Assembly (NCBI RefSeq): GCF_900115245.1
Contig: NZ_FOVT01000011.1
Coordinates: forward strand, 124,001 to 188,000
DNA from: Mesorhizobium sp. NFR06
Lineage (GTDB): Bacteria > Pseudomonadota > Alphaproteobacteria > Rhizobiales > Rhizobiaceae
Length of the DNA stretch: 64,000 bases
Direction of reading: 5' to 3'
Of the stretch, positions 27,657 to 37,448 are shown piece after piece. Numbering within the stretch: position 1 is the stretch's first letter; every line of letters starts with the position of its first letter. The notes beneath the pieces were generated by a model that saw only the letters and a list, made by a program, of their open reading frames with translations, searched no databases and was not told the origin of the DNA. Both the position numbers and the translations under genes were made by a program.

Positions 27657-29045
27657 TCACAGCGCCAGCAGCGCAAGTCCCGCCAGCGCCGATGCCGCCA
27701 GGGTCGGCAGCATGCCGAGTTTCAGCCTGAACATGGCGATCATCGCCGCCGCCGACAGCAGCGCGGCGCGCCAGTTGAGCGAGGACAGGACTGGAACTTC
27801 CACACCCCAGCCGACGCTCTCGACCTTGCCGAAGACGACATGCAGCGCGAACCACAGCGCAAGGTTCATGATCACGCCGACGACCGCCGCGGTGATCGCG
27901 CCAAGCGCCGCTGCCAGCGCCTTGTTCTGCCGCAGCTGCTCGATGTAGGGGGCGCCGAGGAAGATCCAGAAGAAGCAGGGCGCAAACGTGGCCCAGAGCG
28001 TGAGCACCGAGCCGAGCGATCCGGCCAATAGCGGGTTGGCAAAGCCGGCATGGCGGTATGCTGCGGCGAAGCCGACGAACTGCAGCACCAGGATCAGCGG
28101 CCCGGGCGTCGTCTCGGCAAGCCCGAGCCCATCGACCATTTGCCCCGGCGAGAGCCAGCCGAACGAAATGACCGCCGCCTGCGCGACATAGGCGAGAACC
28201 GCGTAAGCGCCGCCGAAGGTGACGACGGCCATCAGGCTGAAGAAGCCGCCTATCTGCGCCCACACGCTGCCCGGGCCGGCAAGCAGCGCGATCACGGCCA
28301 CCGGTCCGAGCCAGAGCGGCAGCCAGATGGCGATGGTGCGAGCCGCATGCCATCGCGTCGGCACGGTATGGCTAAGCTCGCCGCGCTCGAACATCAGGTC
28401 GACCACGCCTACTCTGTCGGCGGCGGTGCTGCGTTTGCCATGCGCCGAGCCGGAAAACAGGCCCGGTGCATAGCGATTGCCGATCCAGCCGATGAGACCG
28501 GCCGCAAGCACGATCAGCGGGAATGGCAGCTTGACGACATAGATGGCCAGGAAGGCCGCCACCGCGATCGCCACCATCACCCGGTTCTTCAGCGCCCGCT
28601 TGCCGATGCGGATCACCGCTTCGACGACGACGGCAAGCACCGCCGCCTTGACGCCGAAGAACAGCGCCTCGACGACCGGCGCATCGTTGTAGAGCATGTA
28701 GAAGCTGCTCAAGCCGAGCATGACCAGCGCACCCGGCAGTACGAACAGAAGGCCCGCCACCAGGCCCCCCGCCGTCCGGTGCAGCAGCCAGCCTATGTAG
28801 ACGGCAAGCTGCTGCGCCTCGGGACCCGGCAGGAGCATGCAATAGTTGAGCGCGTGCAGGAAACGTTCCTCGCCGATCCAGCGGCGCTCCTCGACCAGTT
28901 CCCTGTGCATCAGCGCGATCTGTCCCGCCGGCCCGCCGAAGGAGAGCAGGCCGATCTTCCCCCACAGCCGCGTCGCCTCGCGAAAAGTCGGCATGGCCGG
29001 GACTTCGGCCGCCGGCGCGGCGCCGTCCTTGGCCAGCGCGGTCAT
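27657..29045 (-). CDS. chrA: Chromate efflux transporter
   Basis: A 462-residue long-chain CHR transporter: two homologous halves, each with a CHR domain (LWGKIGLLSFGGPAGQIALM in the first; FFSLMAVVTFGGAYAVLAYVAQ in the second) and about 10-12 hydrophobic helices. It exports chromate across the inner membrane. Its ATG overlaps the chrB stop (29042-29045), so it is coupled to that gene. The frame is open upstream into chrB, but start 29045 is the natural one. Confidence 0.93.
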   Translation of the reverse strand: MTALAKDGAAPAAEVPAMPTFREATRLWGKIGLLSFGGPAGQIALMHRELVEERRWIGEERFLHALNYCMLLPGPEAQQLAVYIGWLLHRTAGGLVAGLLFVLPGALVMLGLSSFYMLYNDAPVVEALFFGVKAAVLAVVVEAVIRIGKRALKNRVMVAIAVAAFLAIYVVKLPFPLIVLAAGLIGWIGNRYAPGLFSGSAHGKRSTAADRVGVVDLMFERGELSHTVPTRWHAARTIAIWLPLWLGPVAVIALLAGPGSVWAQIGGFFSLMAVVTFGGAYAVLAYVAQAAVISFGWLSPGQMVDGLGLAETTPGPLILVLQFVGFAAAYRHAGFANPLLAGSLGSVLTLWATFAPCFFWIFLGAPYIEQLRQNKALAAALGAITAAVVGVIMNLALWFALHVVFGKVESVGWGVEVPVLSSLNWRAALLSAAAMIAMFRLKLGMLPTLAASALAGLALLAL

Positions 29046-29860
29046 TGCGCCCTGCCTGCGACCGGCCAGTTGTGCGTCTCGTCCGTGGCGTCGCGGCACC
29101 AGCGGAAGAAGGCGTCATAGAGGAGCATGCCTGCTTCGAGCTGTTCGAGGTCGTCGCGGAACATGCGCGACAGGCCGAGCGAGGCGGCGAGGAAGCCGGC
29201 CGCCTGCGGCACGAGGTCGGGGCGCGCCGTGTCGGCCGCGCGCACGATCAGCGCCAGGCGATCGAGTGCTTCGGCACGCAGGCCGAATTCCTCGATCATC
29301 GTGTCGAAGCTGCAGCGATCGCCACGATGGCTCCAGAACACGCCTTCGATGTCGAAGGGAACCGCGGCGAAGCGGTCGGCCACCAGAGGCACCTCGGCCG
29401 GGTCGACGAACAGGAACACCGCCTTGGGATCGACGAAGCGGCGGATCAGCCAGGGACAAGCGATGCGGTCGACCTTCGGCCGGGAGCGGGTCACCCACAC
29501 GGTGCGCCCCTTGGCGTCGCGCGGCGGGATAGCGTCGGCCGTGACCAATGGCGCCTTGGCGGCCGCCCAGGCCTCGAAGCCGCCATCCAGCGACTCCGCC
29601 GGAATGCCTTCGTGGCGCAGCCATGCCGCCACGCCTTGCGAGAGCTTTTGCCCCCTTTGGCAGATCACGACGACCTTGCATCCGGAAAATTCCGCCGCCC
29701 AGGTCGAGACGGTCCTGAAATCGCGCCGGCATGACGCCGGCAGCAGGCGCGGATCTGATTCATAATCCTCGTCGATGCGCACATCGACAAGGCAGGGTGC
29801 GTCAGGCAGACCGACAAGACGGGAGAGCTGCGGCACAGTGATTTGGGTTGTTGACGGCAT
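29042..29860 (-). CDS. chrB: Sulfurtransferase/chromate resistance protein (rhodanese-ChrB fusion)
   Basis: A 272-residue fusion. An N-terminal rhodanese domain (about 5-110) carries the active-site Cys in VICQRGQK; a C-terminal ChrB domain (about 125-265; KVDRIACPWLIRRFVDPKA) follows. The start at 29860 has AGGAGGTG 6-7 bases upstream. It is first in a chrB-chrA operon. ChrB-type proteins act as chromate-responsive regulators or accessory factors; the rhodanese part suggests a link to sulfate/sulfur-chromate cross-talk. The latter is inference. Confidence 0.88.
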   Translation of the reverse strand: MPSTTQITVPQLSRLVGLPDAPCLVDVRIDEDYESDPRLLPASCRRDFRTVSTWAAEFSGCKVVVICQRGQKLSQGVAAWLRHEGIPAESLDGGFEAWAAAKAPLVTADAIPPRDAKGRTVWVTRSRPKVDRIACPWLIRRFVDPKAVFLFVDPAEVPLVADRFAAVPFDIEGVFWSHRGDRCSFDTMIEEFGLRAEALDRLALIVRAADTARPDLVPQAAGFLAASLGLSRMFRDDLEQLEAGMLLYDAFFRWCRDATDETHNWPVAGRAQ

Positions 29861-30039
29861 GGCGTCCACCTCCTGAGCAAAGAGAGTTTGGACGCGATCG
29901 TTGGGCTGACGCCTCACGGGGTCGTCGCGGGGAACCCCTTGCCGGAATGCTGGATCGCCGCCCATCAATTGTCAAGCGACTGAATAGCCGAGACCGTGAT
30001 GTTCGTCAGCCGAGACCGGCAGACGCGAGCGCACGCCCG

Positions 30040-31077
30040 TCAGTGCCGGTGGCCGCGGTGCTCGTCATGATTACGGTCATGAGGATGCGGATGCTTGCGC
30101 TCATCCAGCCTGGTCGAAAACCGGATGTTGGCGGCAGCGAGCGCCGGCATGTGTTCGAACAGTTCATTCTCCAACGCCGCCGCAATCTTGCTTGCCTCTG
30201 AAAGTGGCAAGGTTTCGTCTGCGGCAATGGCGATATCGGCATGCAACTTGTGGCCGATCCAGCGAGCCTTGGCGTCGACAATATGGGCGCCGCGCACATG
30301 CGCGGCGGCATGCTGGATTTCAGCCATCACGCCCGGCTCGACGCCGTCGAGCATGCGGGTGAGCACCGATCTGGCCGACTGCCACACGATGCCGAAAATC
30401 GCGACCGTGATCAGCAGCCCAACGACCGGGTCGGCCAGCGGCAAACCCAGCCAGACGCCAATGGCCCCGATGACCACCGCAAGGCTCGTAAGGCCATCGG
30501 TGCGGGCATGGTAGCCATCGGCGACCAGCGCAGCGCTGTTGATCTCGCGGCCGATCCTGATGCGAAATACCGCGACCGCTTCATTGCCGAGAAACCCTAC
30601 GATCCCCGCAGCCGTCAGCCAGCCAAGGTGCGTTACCGCCCGTGGATTCATCAACCGGTCGATAGCTTGATAGCCGGCGACGACCGCACTGAACAGGATG
30701 ATGAGCACAATGACGATGCCGGCCAGGTCCTCTACCCTGCCAAGGCCATAGGTGAATGTCCGAGACGGCTTGCGTCGTGCCAGCATGAACGCGATCCAGA
30801 GCGGAATGGCGGTTGTGGCGTCGCCGATGTTGTGAATCGTGTCGGCCAGCAGCGCCACGCTGCCTGACAGAACCACCACGATCATCTGCAGCGCGGCGGT
30901 GGCCGCCAGGATGACGAACGACCATTTGATGGCCCAGATGCCGCGATCGGTTGTCGCAATCGTTGCGTCGATGACCCCATGGGTATGGCCATGCGAGCCA
31001 TGGTCGTGACCAGGCCCGGTATGATCGTGCGACCCGAACCCAAGCCAGTCGAGAATGCGTGCGCCGAACCCGCTCAC
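30040..31077 (-). CDS. dmeF: Cation diffusion facilitator, Ni/Co efflux (DmeF-like)
   Basis: A 345-residue CDF antiporter with six transmembrane helices. The N-terminus is His-rich (SHDHTGPGHDHGSHGHTH), as is the C-terminus (HPHPHDRNHDEH). The transport-site motifs H-x3-D appear in helix 2 (ADTIHNIGDA) and helix 5 (ADGYHARTDG). The regulator upstream overlaps it by 4 bases and is of the RcnR/CsoR family, so the pair matches the rhizobial dmeRF Ni/Co efflux operon; Zn specificity is not excluded. Confidence 0.88.
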   Translation of the reverse strand: MSGFGARILDWLGFGSHDHTGPGHDHGSHGHTHGVIDATIATTDRGIWAIKWSFVILAATAALQMIVVVLSGSVALLADTIHNIGDATTAIPLWIAFMLARRKPSRTFTYGLGRVEDLAGIVIVLIILFSAVVAGYQAIDRLMNPRAVTHLGWLTAAGIVGFLGNEAVAVFRIRIGREINSAALVADGYHARTDGLTSLAVVIGAIGVWLGLPLADPVVGLLITVAIFGIVWQSARSVLTRMLDGVEPGVMAEIQHAAAHVRGAHIVDAKARWIGHKLHADIAIAADETLPLSEASKIAAALENELFEHMPALAAANIRFSTRLDERKHPHPHDRNHDEHRGHRH

Positions 31078-31337
31078 AGGTATTTCGCCAATTGCTTGAG
31101 TTCAGCCAGCGAGTTGTGGCCCGCCTCGGCGGTATCGGTCAGACAATGCTCGATATGATCGTGGATCAGTTCTCGTTTTGCGCTGCTGATGGCGCTTTCC
31201 ACGGCATGGAGTTGCTGCGCAAGATCGACGCAGGAACGATGCGCCTCGAACATGGAAAGCACTGCCGCAAGGTGGCCTTGCGCGCGCTTCAGACGCTTAA
31301 CAATGGCGGGATGCGACTTGTGGATGCTGTCCGTCAT
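31074..31337 (-). CDS. dmeR: Metal-sensing repressor of the RcnR/CsoR family (DmeR-like)
   Basis: An 87-residue all-helical CsoR/RcnR-type repressor. The metal-ligand fingerprint aligns as Cys36, His61 and Cys65 (EHCLTD) with N-terminal His6/His9 as a possible fourth ligand. This is closest to the His-Cys-His-Cys Ni site of InrS, and not to RcnR, which has His at the last position. It is predicted to repress dmeRF until Ni or Co binds. A near-perfect G/C-tract palindrome lies 11-29 bases upstream of its start. Confidence 0.9.
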   Translation of the reverse strand: MTDSIHKSHPAIVKRLKRAQGHLAAVLSMFEAHRSCVDLAQQLHAVESAISSAKRELIHDHIEHCLTDTAEAGHNSLAELKQLAKYL

Positions 31338-31347
31338 GCTGGTCGAC

Positions 31348-31366
31348 TATCCCCCCGGGGGGGATA
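31348..31366. promoter_or_regulatory. Candidate DmeR operator
   Basis: TATCCCCCCGGGGGGGATA: perfect 9-base arms with one central base. RcnR/InrS-type repressors recognise G/C tracts flanked by A/T-rich inverted sequence, and this lies directly before dmeR. Being 11 bases from the ATG, it probably also covers the ribosome site or the +1 region. Confidence 0.65.
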
Positions 31367-31479
31367 TGTCAATTTACGATTCACCTTCAACAGGCGGCGC
31401 GCTCGGTCTCCACCGGCCAGCGCGGCGATGACAAACGCAATCCACCGATAGTTGGCTATTGGTCGCCGGCGGACAAGGC

Positions 31480-32268
31480 TTACTGCGCCGTCCAGCCGCC
31501 ATCCATCGGCAGGGTCGTGCCGGTGATCTGCCTGGCCGCATCCGTGCACAGGAACAGCGCAAGCGCCGCCAGCTCCTCGACGGTGACGAATTCCTTGGTC
31601 GGCTGCGCCGCGAGCAACACGTCGTGCTTGACCTGCTCCTCGGTCATGCCGCGCGCCTTCATCGTGTCGGGGATCTGCTTCTCGACCAGCGACGTCCACA
31701 CATAGCCGGGCGCGATCGCGTTGACGGTGATGCCTTCTTGAGCCACTTCCAGCGCCACCGTCTTGGTAAGGCCGGCGATGCCGTGCTTGGCCGAGACATA
31801 GGCCGACTTGAACGGCGAGGCGACCAGCGCGTGTGCCGAGGCGGTGTTGATGATGCGGCCCCATTTGCGGCTCTTCATTCCCGGCACCGCCGCCTTGATG
31901 GCGTAGAAGGCGGCCAGAAGGTTGATGCGGATGATGGCTTCCCATTTGTCGTCGGGAAATTCCTCGATCGGCGCGACATGCTGGATGCCTGCATTGTTGA
32001 CCAGTATGTCGAGGCTGCCGAACGCCTCCTCCGCCTCGCGGATCATCGCGGTGACGGCGGCGCCATCCATCATGTTGGCGTCGGAATAGCGGCACTTGAC
32101 GCCGAAGTCCTTCTCGATGCCGGCGCGCTCCTGCTCAATCGCCACGGCATCGCCCAGGCCGTTGATGGTGACGTTGGCGCCCTCGGCGGCAAAGGCGCGG
32201 GCGATTGCCAGGCCGATGCCACTGGTCGAGCCGGTGACGAGCGCATTCTTCGAAGACAGCGAACCCAT
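31480..32268 (-). CDS. bdhA: 3-hydroxybutyrate dehydrogenase
   Basis: A 262-residue classical short-chain dehydrogenase: NAD site TGSTSGIG (residues 12-19), NNAG at 91-94, and catalytic Ser144, Tyr157 and Lys161 (SAYVSAKHG). The C-terminus PMDGGWTAQ and the substrate segment IQHVAPIEEFP match bacterial D-3-hydroxybutyrate dehydrogenases, which oxidise 3-hydroxybutyrate to acetoacetate in PHB breakdown. Start ATG 32268. Divergent from adc, which uses the product. Confidence 0.93.
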   Translation of the reverse strand: MGSLSSKNALVTGSTSGIGLAIARAFAAEGANVTINGLGDAVAIEQERAGIEKDFGVKCRYSDANMMDGAAVTAMIREAEEAFGSLDILVNNAGIQHVAPIEEFPDDKWEAIIRINLLAAFYAIKAAVPGMKSRKWGRIINTASAHALVASPFKSAYVSAKHGIAGLTKTVALEVAQEGITVNAIAPGYVWTSLVEKQIPDTMKARGMTEEQVKHDVLLAAQPTKEFVTVEELAALALFLCTDAARQITGTTLPMDGGWTAQ

Positions 32269-32512
32269 GGGAAATCTCGCGACAGGATGACAGGAGGGAA
32301 GAGTATGAAGACAGACAGCTGGGAAGGCATATGGTTTGTGCGCCGCAGCATCACAATGCCACACCCATATGTCGGCGCTATTACAGCTCCGCGCGGTGTT
32401 TGCCGGCTCGAGGAAGCGCCGCTTGCGGCTGACACGGCCGTGTCATGCTGCCGTGCAACATATTGCCAGCGCATTCGCGCGGGGTCATTTCAAACCTGTC
32501 GGGGCACCAGCC

Positions 32513-33301
32513 ATGGAAATCGCCGATGTCGTTAAGCGCGCCTATGCCATGCCGCTCACCAATCCGTCTTTCCCGCCCGGCCCGTATCGTTTCTTCGATC
32601 GCGAATACGTCATCATCACCTACCGCACGACGCGCGAGGCGCTGGAAGCGGTCGTGCCGGCGCCGCTCGAGATAGACGAGCCGCTGGTCAAGTACGAGTT
32701 CATCCGCATGCCGGACTCGACCGGCTTCGGCGACTACACCGAAACCGGCCAGGTCATCCCGGTACGCTACAAGGGCCAGCATGGCGGCTATGTCCATTCC
32801 ATGTATCTCGACGATGACGCGCCGATCGCCGGCGGCCGCGAGCTCTGGGGTTTCCCGAAGAAGCTCGCCAGCCCCAAGATCGTGCATGAAGGCGAAGTGG
32901 TGGTGGGCACCCTGCACTATGGCAGCGTTCTGTGCGCCACCGGCACCATGGGCTACAAGCACCGCGAGGCCGATCACGACCAGATTCTGGCCTCGCTCGC
33001 CGCGCCCAACTTCCTGATCAAGATCATCCCGCATGTCGACGGCAGCCCGCGCATCTGCGAGCTGGTCCGCTACTACCTCACCGACATCACGCTGAAGGAG
33101 GCCTGGACGGCGCCCGCCGCGCTCGATCTTCGCCCGCATGTCATGGCCGACGTCGCCAAGCTGCCTGTGCTGGATATCGTCTCGGCTGTCCACTTCACCG
33201 CCGATCTGACGCTCGGCCTGGGCGAAGTCGTGCATGATTACCTCGCGGACTACGGCCGATCGGCTGCCGGCGCGACCAAGCTGGAGAAAGCCGGTGCTTG
33301 A
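32513..33301 (+). CDS. adc: Acetoacetate decarboxylase
   Basis: A 262-residue Adc. The Schiff-base Lys lies in [12 protein letters not shown] (Lys116 by comparison with the clostridial enzyme, Lys117 next to it). It converts acetoacetate to acetone and CO2. Start ATG 32513, at [10 protein letters not shown]; the upstream open frame is not conserved-looking. The 244 bases before it separate it from divergent bdhA, with which it shares acetoacetate metabolism. Its stop overlaps the start of the patatin gene. Confidence 0.93.
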   Translation: MEIADVVKRAYAMPLTNPSFPPGPYRFFDREYVIITYRTTREALEAVVPAPLEIDEPLVKYEFIRMPDSTGFGDYTETGQVIPVRYKGQHGGYVHSMYLDDDAPIAGGRELWGFPKKLASPKIVHEGEVVVGTLHYGSVLCATGTMGYKHREADHDQILASLAAPNFLIKIIPHVDGSPRICELVRYYLTDITLKEAWTAPAALDLRPHVMADVAKLPVLDIVSAVHFTADLTLGLGEVVHDYLADYGRSAAGATKLEKAGA

Positions 33302-34454
33302 GCGCAACCGCAGCAGGGCCGCTGCCGCCACCATTCAGGAAATCACGGCGCAATATGACCGCATCGCCCTGGTCTTCCAGGGCGGTGGCGCGCTCGGCGC
33401 CTATCAGGCCGGCGTCTATCAGGCGCTTGCCGATGCCGGCTGCGAGCCGACCTGGCTCTCCGGCGTCTCGATTGGCGCCATCAACGCCTCGATCATCGCC
33501 GGTAACGAACCGAGCCGCCGCCTGCAACGGCTGGAACAGTTCTGGCAGACGATCTCCGGTCGCAAGATCTGGGCCTATACGCCCGAAGGCGACATCTACC
33601 GCGACATCCGCAACCAGACCTCGTCATTGATGACCATGACCATGGGCCAGCCCGGCTTCTTCAAGCCGCGCAGCCCGAACCCCTGGTTCCAACTGACGGG
33701 GGCCGAGGGCGCTACCAGCTTCTACGACACCGCCGAGCTCAAGGACACGCTGGAAAGCCTGATCGACTTCGACGTGCTGAACGACGGCAAGAAGCGGCTG
33801 AGCGTCGGCGCCGTCAATGTCAGGACCGGCAACTTCGTCTATTTCGACACCGACAATGTGCGCATCGGACCGGAGCACATCATGGCCAGCGGCGCGCTGC
33901 CGCCGGCCTTCCCCTCGATCCGTATCGAGGGCGAGTATTACTGGGATGGCGGCATCGTCTCCAACACGCCGCTGCAATATCTGCTCGACCAGGAGGAGGA
34001 CCGCTCCTCGCTGGTGTTCCAGGTCGACCTGTTCAGCGCCCGCGGCGTGCTGCCGCGCGGCATGGCCGACGTTCTGTCGCGCCACAAGGACATCATGTAT
34101 TCCAGCCGCACGCGCCAGAACACCGACAATTTCGAGCGCATCCATGCCTTGAAGATGAAGCTCCTCGACGCGCTGAAGCGCGTGCCGCCGGACCAGCTCA
34201 AGGACGGCGAGAAGGAGCTGATCGCCGACTATTCCAACGCCGGCGTGGTCAACATCGTCCACCTGATCTACCAGCACAAAGGCTATGAGGGCCACGCCAA
34301 GGACTATGAGTTTTCCGGCACCTCGATGCGCGAGCACTGGGAGATGGGCCAGGAAGACACCGAGCGCACGTTGCGCCACAAGAAGTGGCTGATGCTGCCC
34401 GACAATGCCGAGGGCGTCACCATCCACGACCTGCATCGGGAAGATCCAACCTGA
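33294..34454 (+). CDS. Patatin-like phospholipase/hydrolase
   Basis: A 386-residue patatin-fold serine hydrolase (with the C-terminal DUF3734 region). The oxyanion motif is [11 protein letters not shown], the nucleophile elbow is GVSIG (Ser59) and the catalytic Asp is in [11 protein letters not shown] at 33294 is chosen: GGAG lies 8 bases upstream and it overlaps the adc stop by 8 bases, indicating coupling. The context with adc and bdhA suggests acyl-ester or PHB-related turnover, which is inference only. There is no signal peptide. Confidence 0.88.
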   Translation: MLERNRSRAAAATIQEITAQYDRIALVFQGGGALGAYQAGVYQALADAGCEPTWLSGVSIGAINASIIAGNEPSRRLQRLEQFWQTISGRKIWAYTPEGDIYRDIRNQTSSLMTMTMGQPGFFKPRSPNPWFQLTGAEGATSFYDTAELKDTLESLIDFDVLNDGKKRLSVGAVNVRTGNFVYFDTDNVRIGPEHIMASGALPPAFPSIRIEGEYYWDGGIVSNTPLQYLLDQEEDRSSLVFQVDLFSARGVLPRGMADVLSRHKDIMYSSRTRQNTDNFERIHALKMKLLDALKRVPPDQLKDGEKELIADYSNAGVVNIVHLIYQHKGYEGHAKDYEFSGTSMREHWEMGQEDTERTLRHKKWLMLPDNAEGVTIHDLHREDPT

Positions 34455-34824
34455 TACTTGCGTCCGGCCAGGTGCGGCCGGTCGCGCCGTGCGAATTCAC
34501 ACACCCTCACTTGCCGCAACGCGTTCCTCGAAGACGGCCTTGCACGCGGCGCTGCGCTGCTTTCGCCCGGACTGAAGCTTCGTGGGCGCTGACCCGACAT
34601 TCGCCTCAAGGACGCGCACCACCTGGCTGATCCGATGGCATACCCGAGTTCCGCGACAGCCCTGTGAGAACCGCGGTGCAGGGCACCCTCCACGCCGCCG
34701 AGCACACCTTGCCGGACTGTGAAGCCCTACTTCACAGCCCATCAACATTATCGCGAATAGCCGGTTGCGGAAGCGCGGAATACATCTTGCGGGCAAATGC
34801 GCTGGGCCGAATGGAGCACTGCTG
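34455..34824. other. Intergenic region without recognised gene
   Basis: 370 bases with no convincing CDS. The only structure seen is a perfect 8-bp hairpin, CTGTGAAG-CCCTA-CTTCACAG at 34717-34737, without a U-tract; it could be a regulatory palindrome for the downstream membrane protein. Confidence 0.4.
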
Positions 34825-35670
34825 ATGACCGCCGAAGCTGTTTCCACTGCTGTCGTTCCGTCGCGTGACGCCTGGCGTAGCCTGCTATGGTTTGCGCCGC
34901 TGGTGGCACTGTGGACGCTGTTGATCTATCGTTGGCCGTTGATCCCGGCCAGTGGCTTTCCGACCACGGTGCACCAACTCGCGGCCCATGGGTTCATCGC
35001 GCTGGGTTTGTGGCTCGGCCTCGAACACACGAGCATGGCGCAAGGCCAACGCCGCGTGACCTGGTTGGCGGCCATGATCCCATACACGCTGTGGTTCGCC
35101 GTGGCCTGGAGCGCCGCGATCAATGGCGTTTTTCACCCGAGCGCTACGCCTTTACCAATGTTGCCGATGGCGATCTTTCTGCCGGTAATCATCGGCGCGC
35201 CGCTGTTGCTGTTCTCCAAGCGGATCGGGCAGGTGCTCGATGCGATGCCGGCGAGCTGGCTCGTCGCGCTTCAGCTCTACCGCGTATTCGGCAGTTGGGC
35301 GCTCGCAGCATGGCTGCATGATGCGCTACCCGGCGTGTTCGCGGTGCCAGCGGGCATCGGCGACGTGCTGACCGGACTTTTCGCACTGCCGACGGCGATC
35401 GCTTTGGCGACCGGTGCGGCCGGGAGCCGGAGGGCGGCAACGTTCTGGAACATCCTCGGCCTTGCCGACTTCGCGGTCGCGGTTACGATGGGCGTCATCA
35501 CTTCGCCCGGCCCGTGGCAATTGATCGTTCTCCATGTGCAGAGCATCGGCGCCGGCGATTATCCGGGTGTGCTGACCCCTGGTTTCGTGGTGCCGAGCTC
35601 AATCCTGCTGCATGTATTGTCGCTGCGCCAATTGGGCCGCCGCAACAGGATGGAGCTTGCGCGGCGATAG
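34825..35670 (+). CDS. Multi-pass integral membrane protein, unknown
   Basis: A 281-residue protein with about eight hydrophobic segments (first WRSLLWFAPLVALWTLLIY, last VVPSSILLHVLSL) and few charged residues except at the ends. GGAG lies 8 bases before ATG 34825. It stands alone. I do not recognise the family; no catalytic or ligand motif is visible. The codon choice (CTA, GCA, TTG) seems somewhat unlike its neighbours, which might point to recent acquisition. Confidence 0.7.
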   Translation: MTAEAVSTAVVPSRDAWRSLLWFAPLVALWTLLIYRWPLIPASGFPTTVHQLAAHGFIALGLWLGLEHTSMAQGQRRVTWLAAMIPYTLWFAVAWSAAINGVFHPSATPLPMLPMAIFLPVIIGAPLLLFSKRIGQVLDAMPASWLVALQLYRVFGSWALAAWLHDALPGVFAVPAGIGDVLTGLFALPTAIALATGAAGSRRAATFWNILGLADFAVAVTMGVITSPGPWQLIVLHVQSIGAGDYPGVLTPGFVVPSSILLHVLSLRQLGRRNRMELARR

Positions 35671-35689
35671 GAGTAGGAGCCGACAAAGA

Positions 35690-35717
35690 GAAACGACGCC
35701 GTTTGCGGCGCCGTTTC
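35690..35717. terminator. Bidirectional terminator
   Basis: Hairpin GAAACGACGCCG / CGGCGCCGTTTC with a TTTG loop (one mismatch) between two convergent genes, followed by TTGT on the plus strand and by TCTTTG on the minus strand. Confidence 0.6.
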
Positions 35718-35743
35718 TTGTCATGGGCATTCCGCCTTCCGCC

Positions 35744-37345
35744 TCAGAACACCTGGCGGAGGATCACGAACAACACGAAGGCCAGCGCGATCGAGCAGGG
35801 CAGCGTGAGCACCCAGGCGAGCAATAGGTTGCGCACCGTCGACCACTGCAGGCCGGAGCCGTTGGCCGCCATCGTGCCGGCGACGCCTGACGACAGCACG
35901 TGCGTGGTCGACACCGGCAGGCCGAGACGGTCGGCCATGCCGATTGTGATCATCGCGACCAGCTCGGCGGCGGCGCCCTGGCCATAGGTCAGGTGGCTTT
36001 TGCCGATCTTCTCGCCGACGGTGACGACGATGCGCTTCCAGCCGACCATGGTGCCGAGTCCAAGCGCCAGCGCCACGGCGACCTTCACCCACAGCGGGAT
36101 GAACTTCGTCGCGTTGTCGACCGCCTTGTGATAGTCGGTGACCGCCTTGAGGTCATCGGCCTGCATCGGCAGCAGCTTTTTCTTGTCGATCAGCTTCAGC
36201 GCCTCGCCGATCAGGTAGATGTCGTTGCGCGCGTTGCTGACCAGATCGGTCGGCACCTTGTCGACCGTGGCGTAGGGCTGCAGCCCGGCGGTCGTGTTGT
36301 GGATATAGCTCTGCAGGGCGACGGTGGTCTGATCGTTCCATGACTTGCTGCGCACGGCCTCCTGGACAACCGCCTTCGGATCGGCGGCCGTCACGCCTGG
36401 CTTGACATACTTGCCCAGCGCCTGCTCGACGGCGACCGAGGCCGACTTGTAAGCTTCGAGGTAATTGATGTCGGGCGTGCGGTTGAGCGCGTAAGCCGTC
36501 GGCACCACGCCGATCAGGATCAGCATGATCAGGCCCATGCCCTTCTGCCCGTCATTGGAGCCATGGGCGAAGCTGACGCCTGTGCAGGTAAAGATCAGCA
36601 GCGCGCGGATCCACCATGGCGGCGGCGTGTTGCCCTTCGGCGCTTCATAGAGCGCCGGATTGCGCACCAGGAGCTTCATGGCATAGAGCAGGATGGCGGC
36701 CGCGAAGAAGCCGACGATCGGCGACACCAGCAAGGTGGTGCCGACATTGGTCGCCTGACCCCAGTCGACGCCGCTGGTGGCGCTGCCTGCCGGCGCCATG
36801 AACTGGTTGGCGAGGCCGACGCCGATGATCGAGCCGACCATCGTGTGCGAGCTCGAAGCCGGCAGGCCGAGGAACCAGGTGCCGAGGTTCCACAGAATGG
36901 CGGCGACCAGCAGCGCGAACACCATGGCAAAGCCCGAGGACGAGCCGACCTGGAGGATCAGCTCGACCGGCAGCAGCGACAGGATGCCGAAGGCGACCGC
37001 CCCGCTCGAGGTCAGCACGCCGAGGAAGTTGAACACGCCCGACCACATGACGGCGAATTCGGCCGGAAGCGAGCGCGTGTAGATGACGGTGGCGACCGCG
37101 TTGGCGGTGTCGTGGAAACCGTTGACGAATTCGAAGCCCAGCGCAATCAGCAGCGCGATGCCGAGCAGGATCCAGGGTACCGTCTTGGCAATGGCCAGGT
37201 CCTGGCTGAGCGCATAGCCGACATAGATGATGCCGAAGAGCACCAGGACGCCGAAAACCGGCAGGAACCACTTGGCGCCGCCCGATCGTTCTAGGGGATG
37301 ATTCGGTCTCGGGATTCCCGCCTCACTGGAAACTACGTCCACCAT
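35744..37345 (-). CDS. pit: Inorganic phosphate transporter, Pit family
   Basis: A 533-residue Pit permease (low-affinity, metal-phosphate/proton symport). The two family repeats are visible: FVNGFHDTANAVAT near residue 75 and VSFAHGSNDGQKGMG in the second half. About 10-12 transmembrane helices are present, plus a roughly 130-residue soluble insert between them. GGAG precedes ATG 37345. The divergent TetR gene is separate. It ends in the bidirectional terminator. Confidence 0.92.
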   Translation of the reverse strand: MVDVVSSEAGIPRPNHPLERSGGAKWFLPVFGVLVLFGIIYVGYALSQDLAIAKTVPWILLGIALLIALGFEFVNGFHDTANAVATVIYTRSLPAEFAVMWSGVFNFLGVLTSSGAVAFGILSLLPVELILQVGSSSGFAMVFALLVAAILWNLGTWFLGLPASSSHTMVGSIIGVGLANQFMAPAGSATSGVDWGQATNVGTTLLVSPIVGFFAAAILLYAMKLLVRNPALYEAPKGNTPPPWWIRALLIFTCTGVSFAHGSNDGQKGMGLIMLILIGVVPTAYALNRTPDINYLEAYKSASVAVEQALGKYVKPGVTAADPKAVVQEAVRSKSWNDQTTVALQSYIHNTTAGLQPYATVDKVPTDLVSNARNDIYLIGEALKLIDKKKLLPMQADDLKAVTDYHKAVDNATKFIPLWVKVAVALALGLGTMVGWKRIVVTVGEKIGKSHLTYGQGAAAELVAMITIGMADRLGLPVSTTHVLSSGVAGTMAANGSGLQWSTVRNLLLAWVLTLPCSIALAFVLFVILRQVF

Positions 37346-37448
37346 TGTCCCACTCCATTTGCATTGCAGCAAAGAACCAGGAAGAACGCTATGTCCCTAG
37401 GATGAAGCTGGTGTGACGCCTGCCCAAATGGGCGTATGGGCCGGCTGT

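Noticed and set aside
34497-34847. Minus-strand ORF of 116 codons downstream of the patatin gene
   Set aside because: Overlaps the start of the membrane protein gene, is Cys/Arg-rich without pattern, and lacks a ribosome site.
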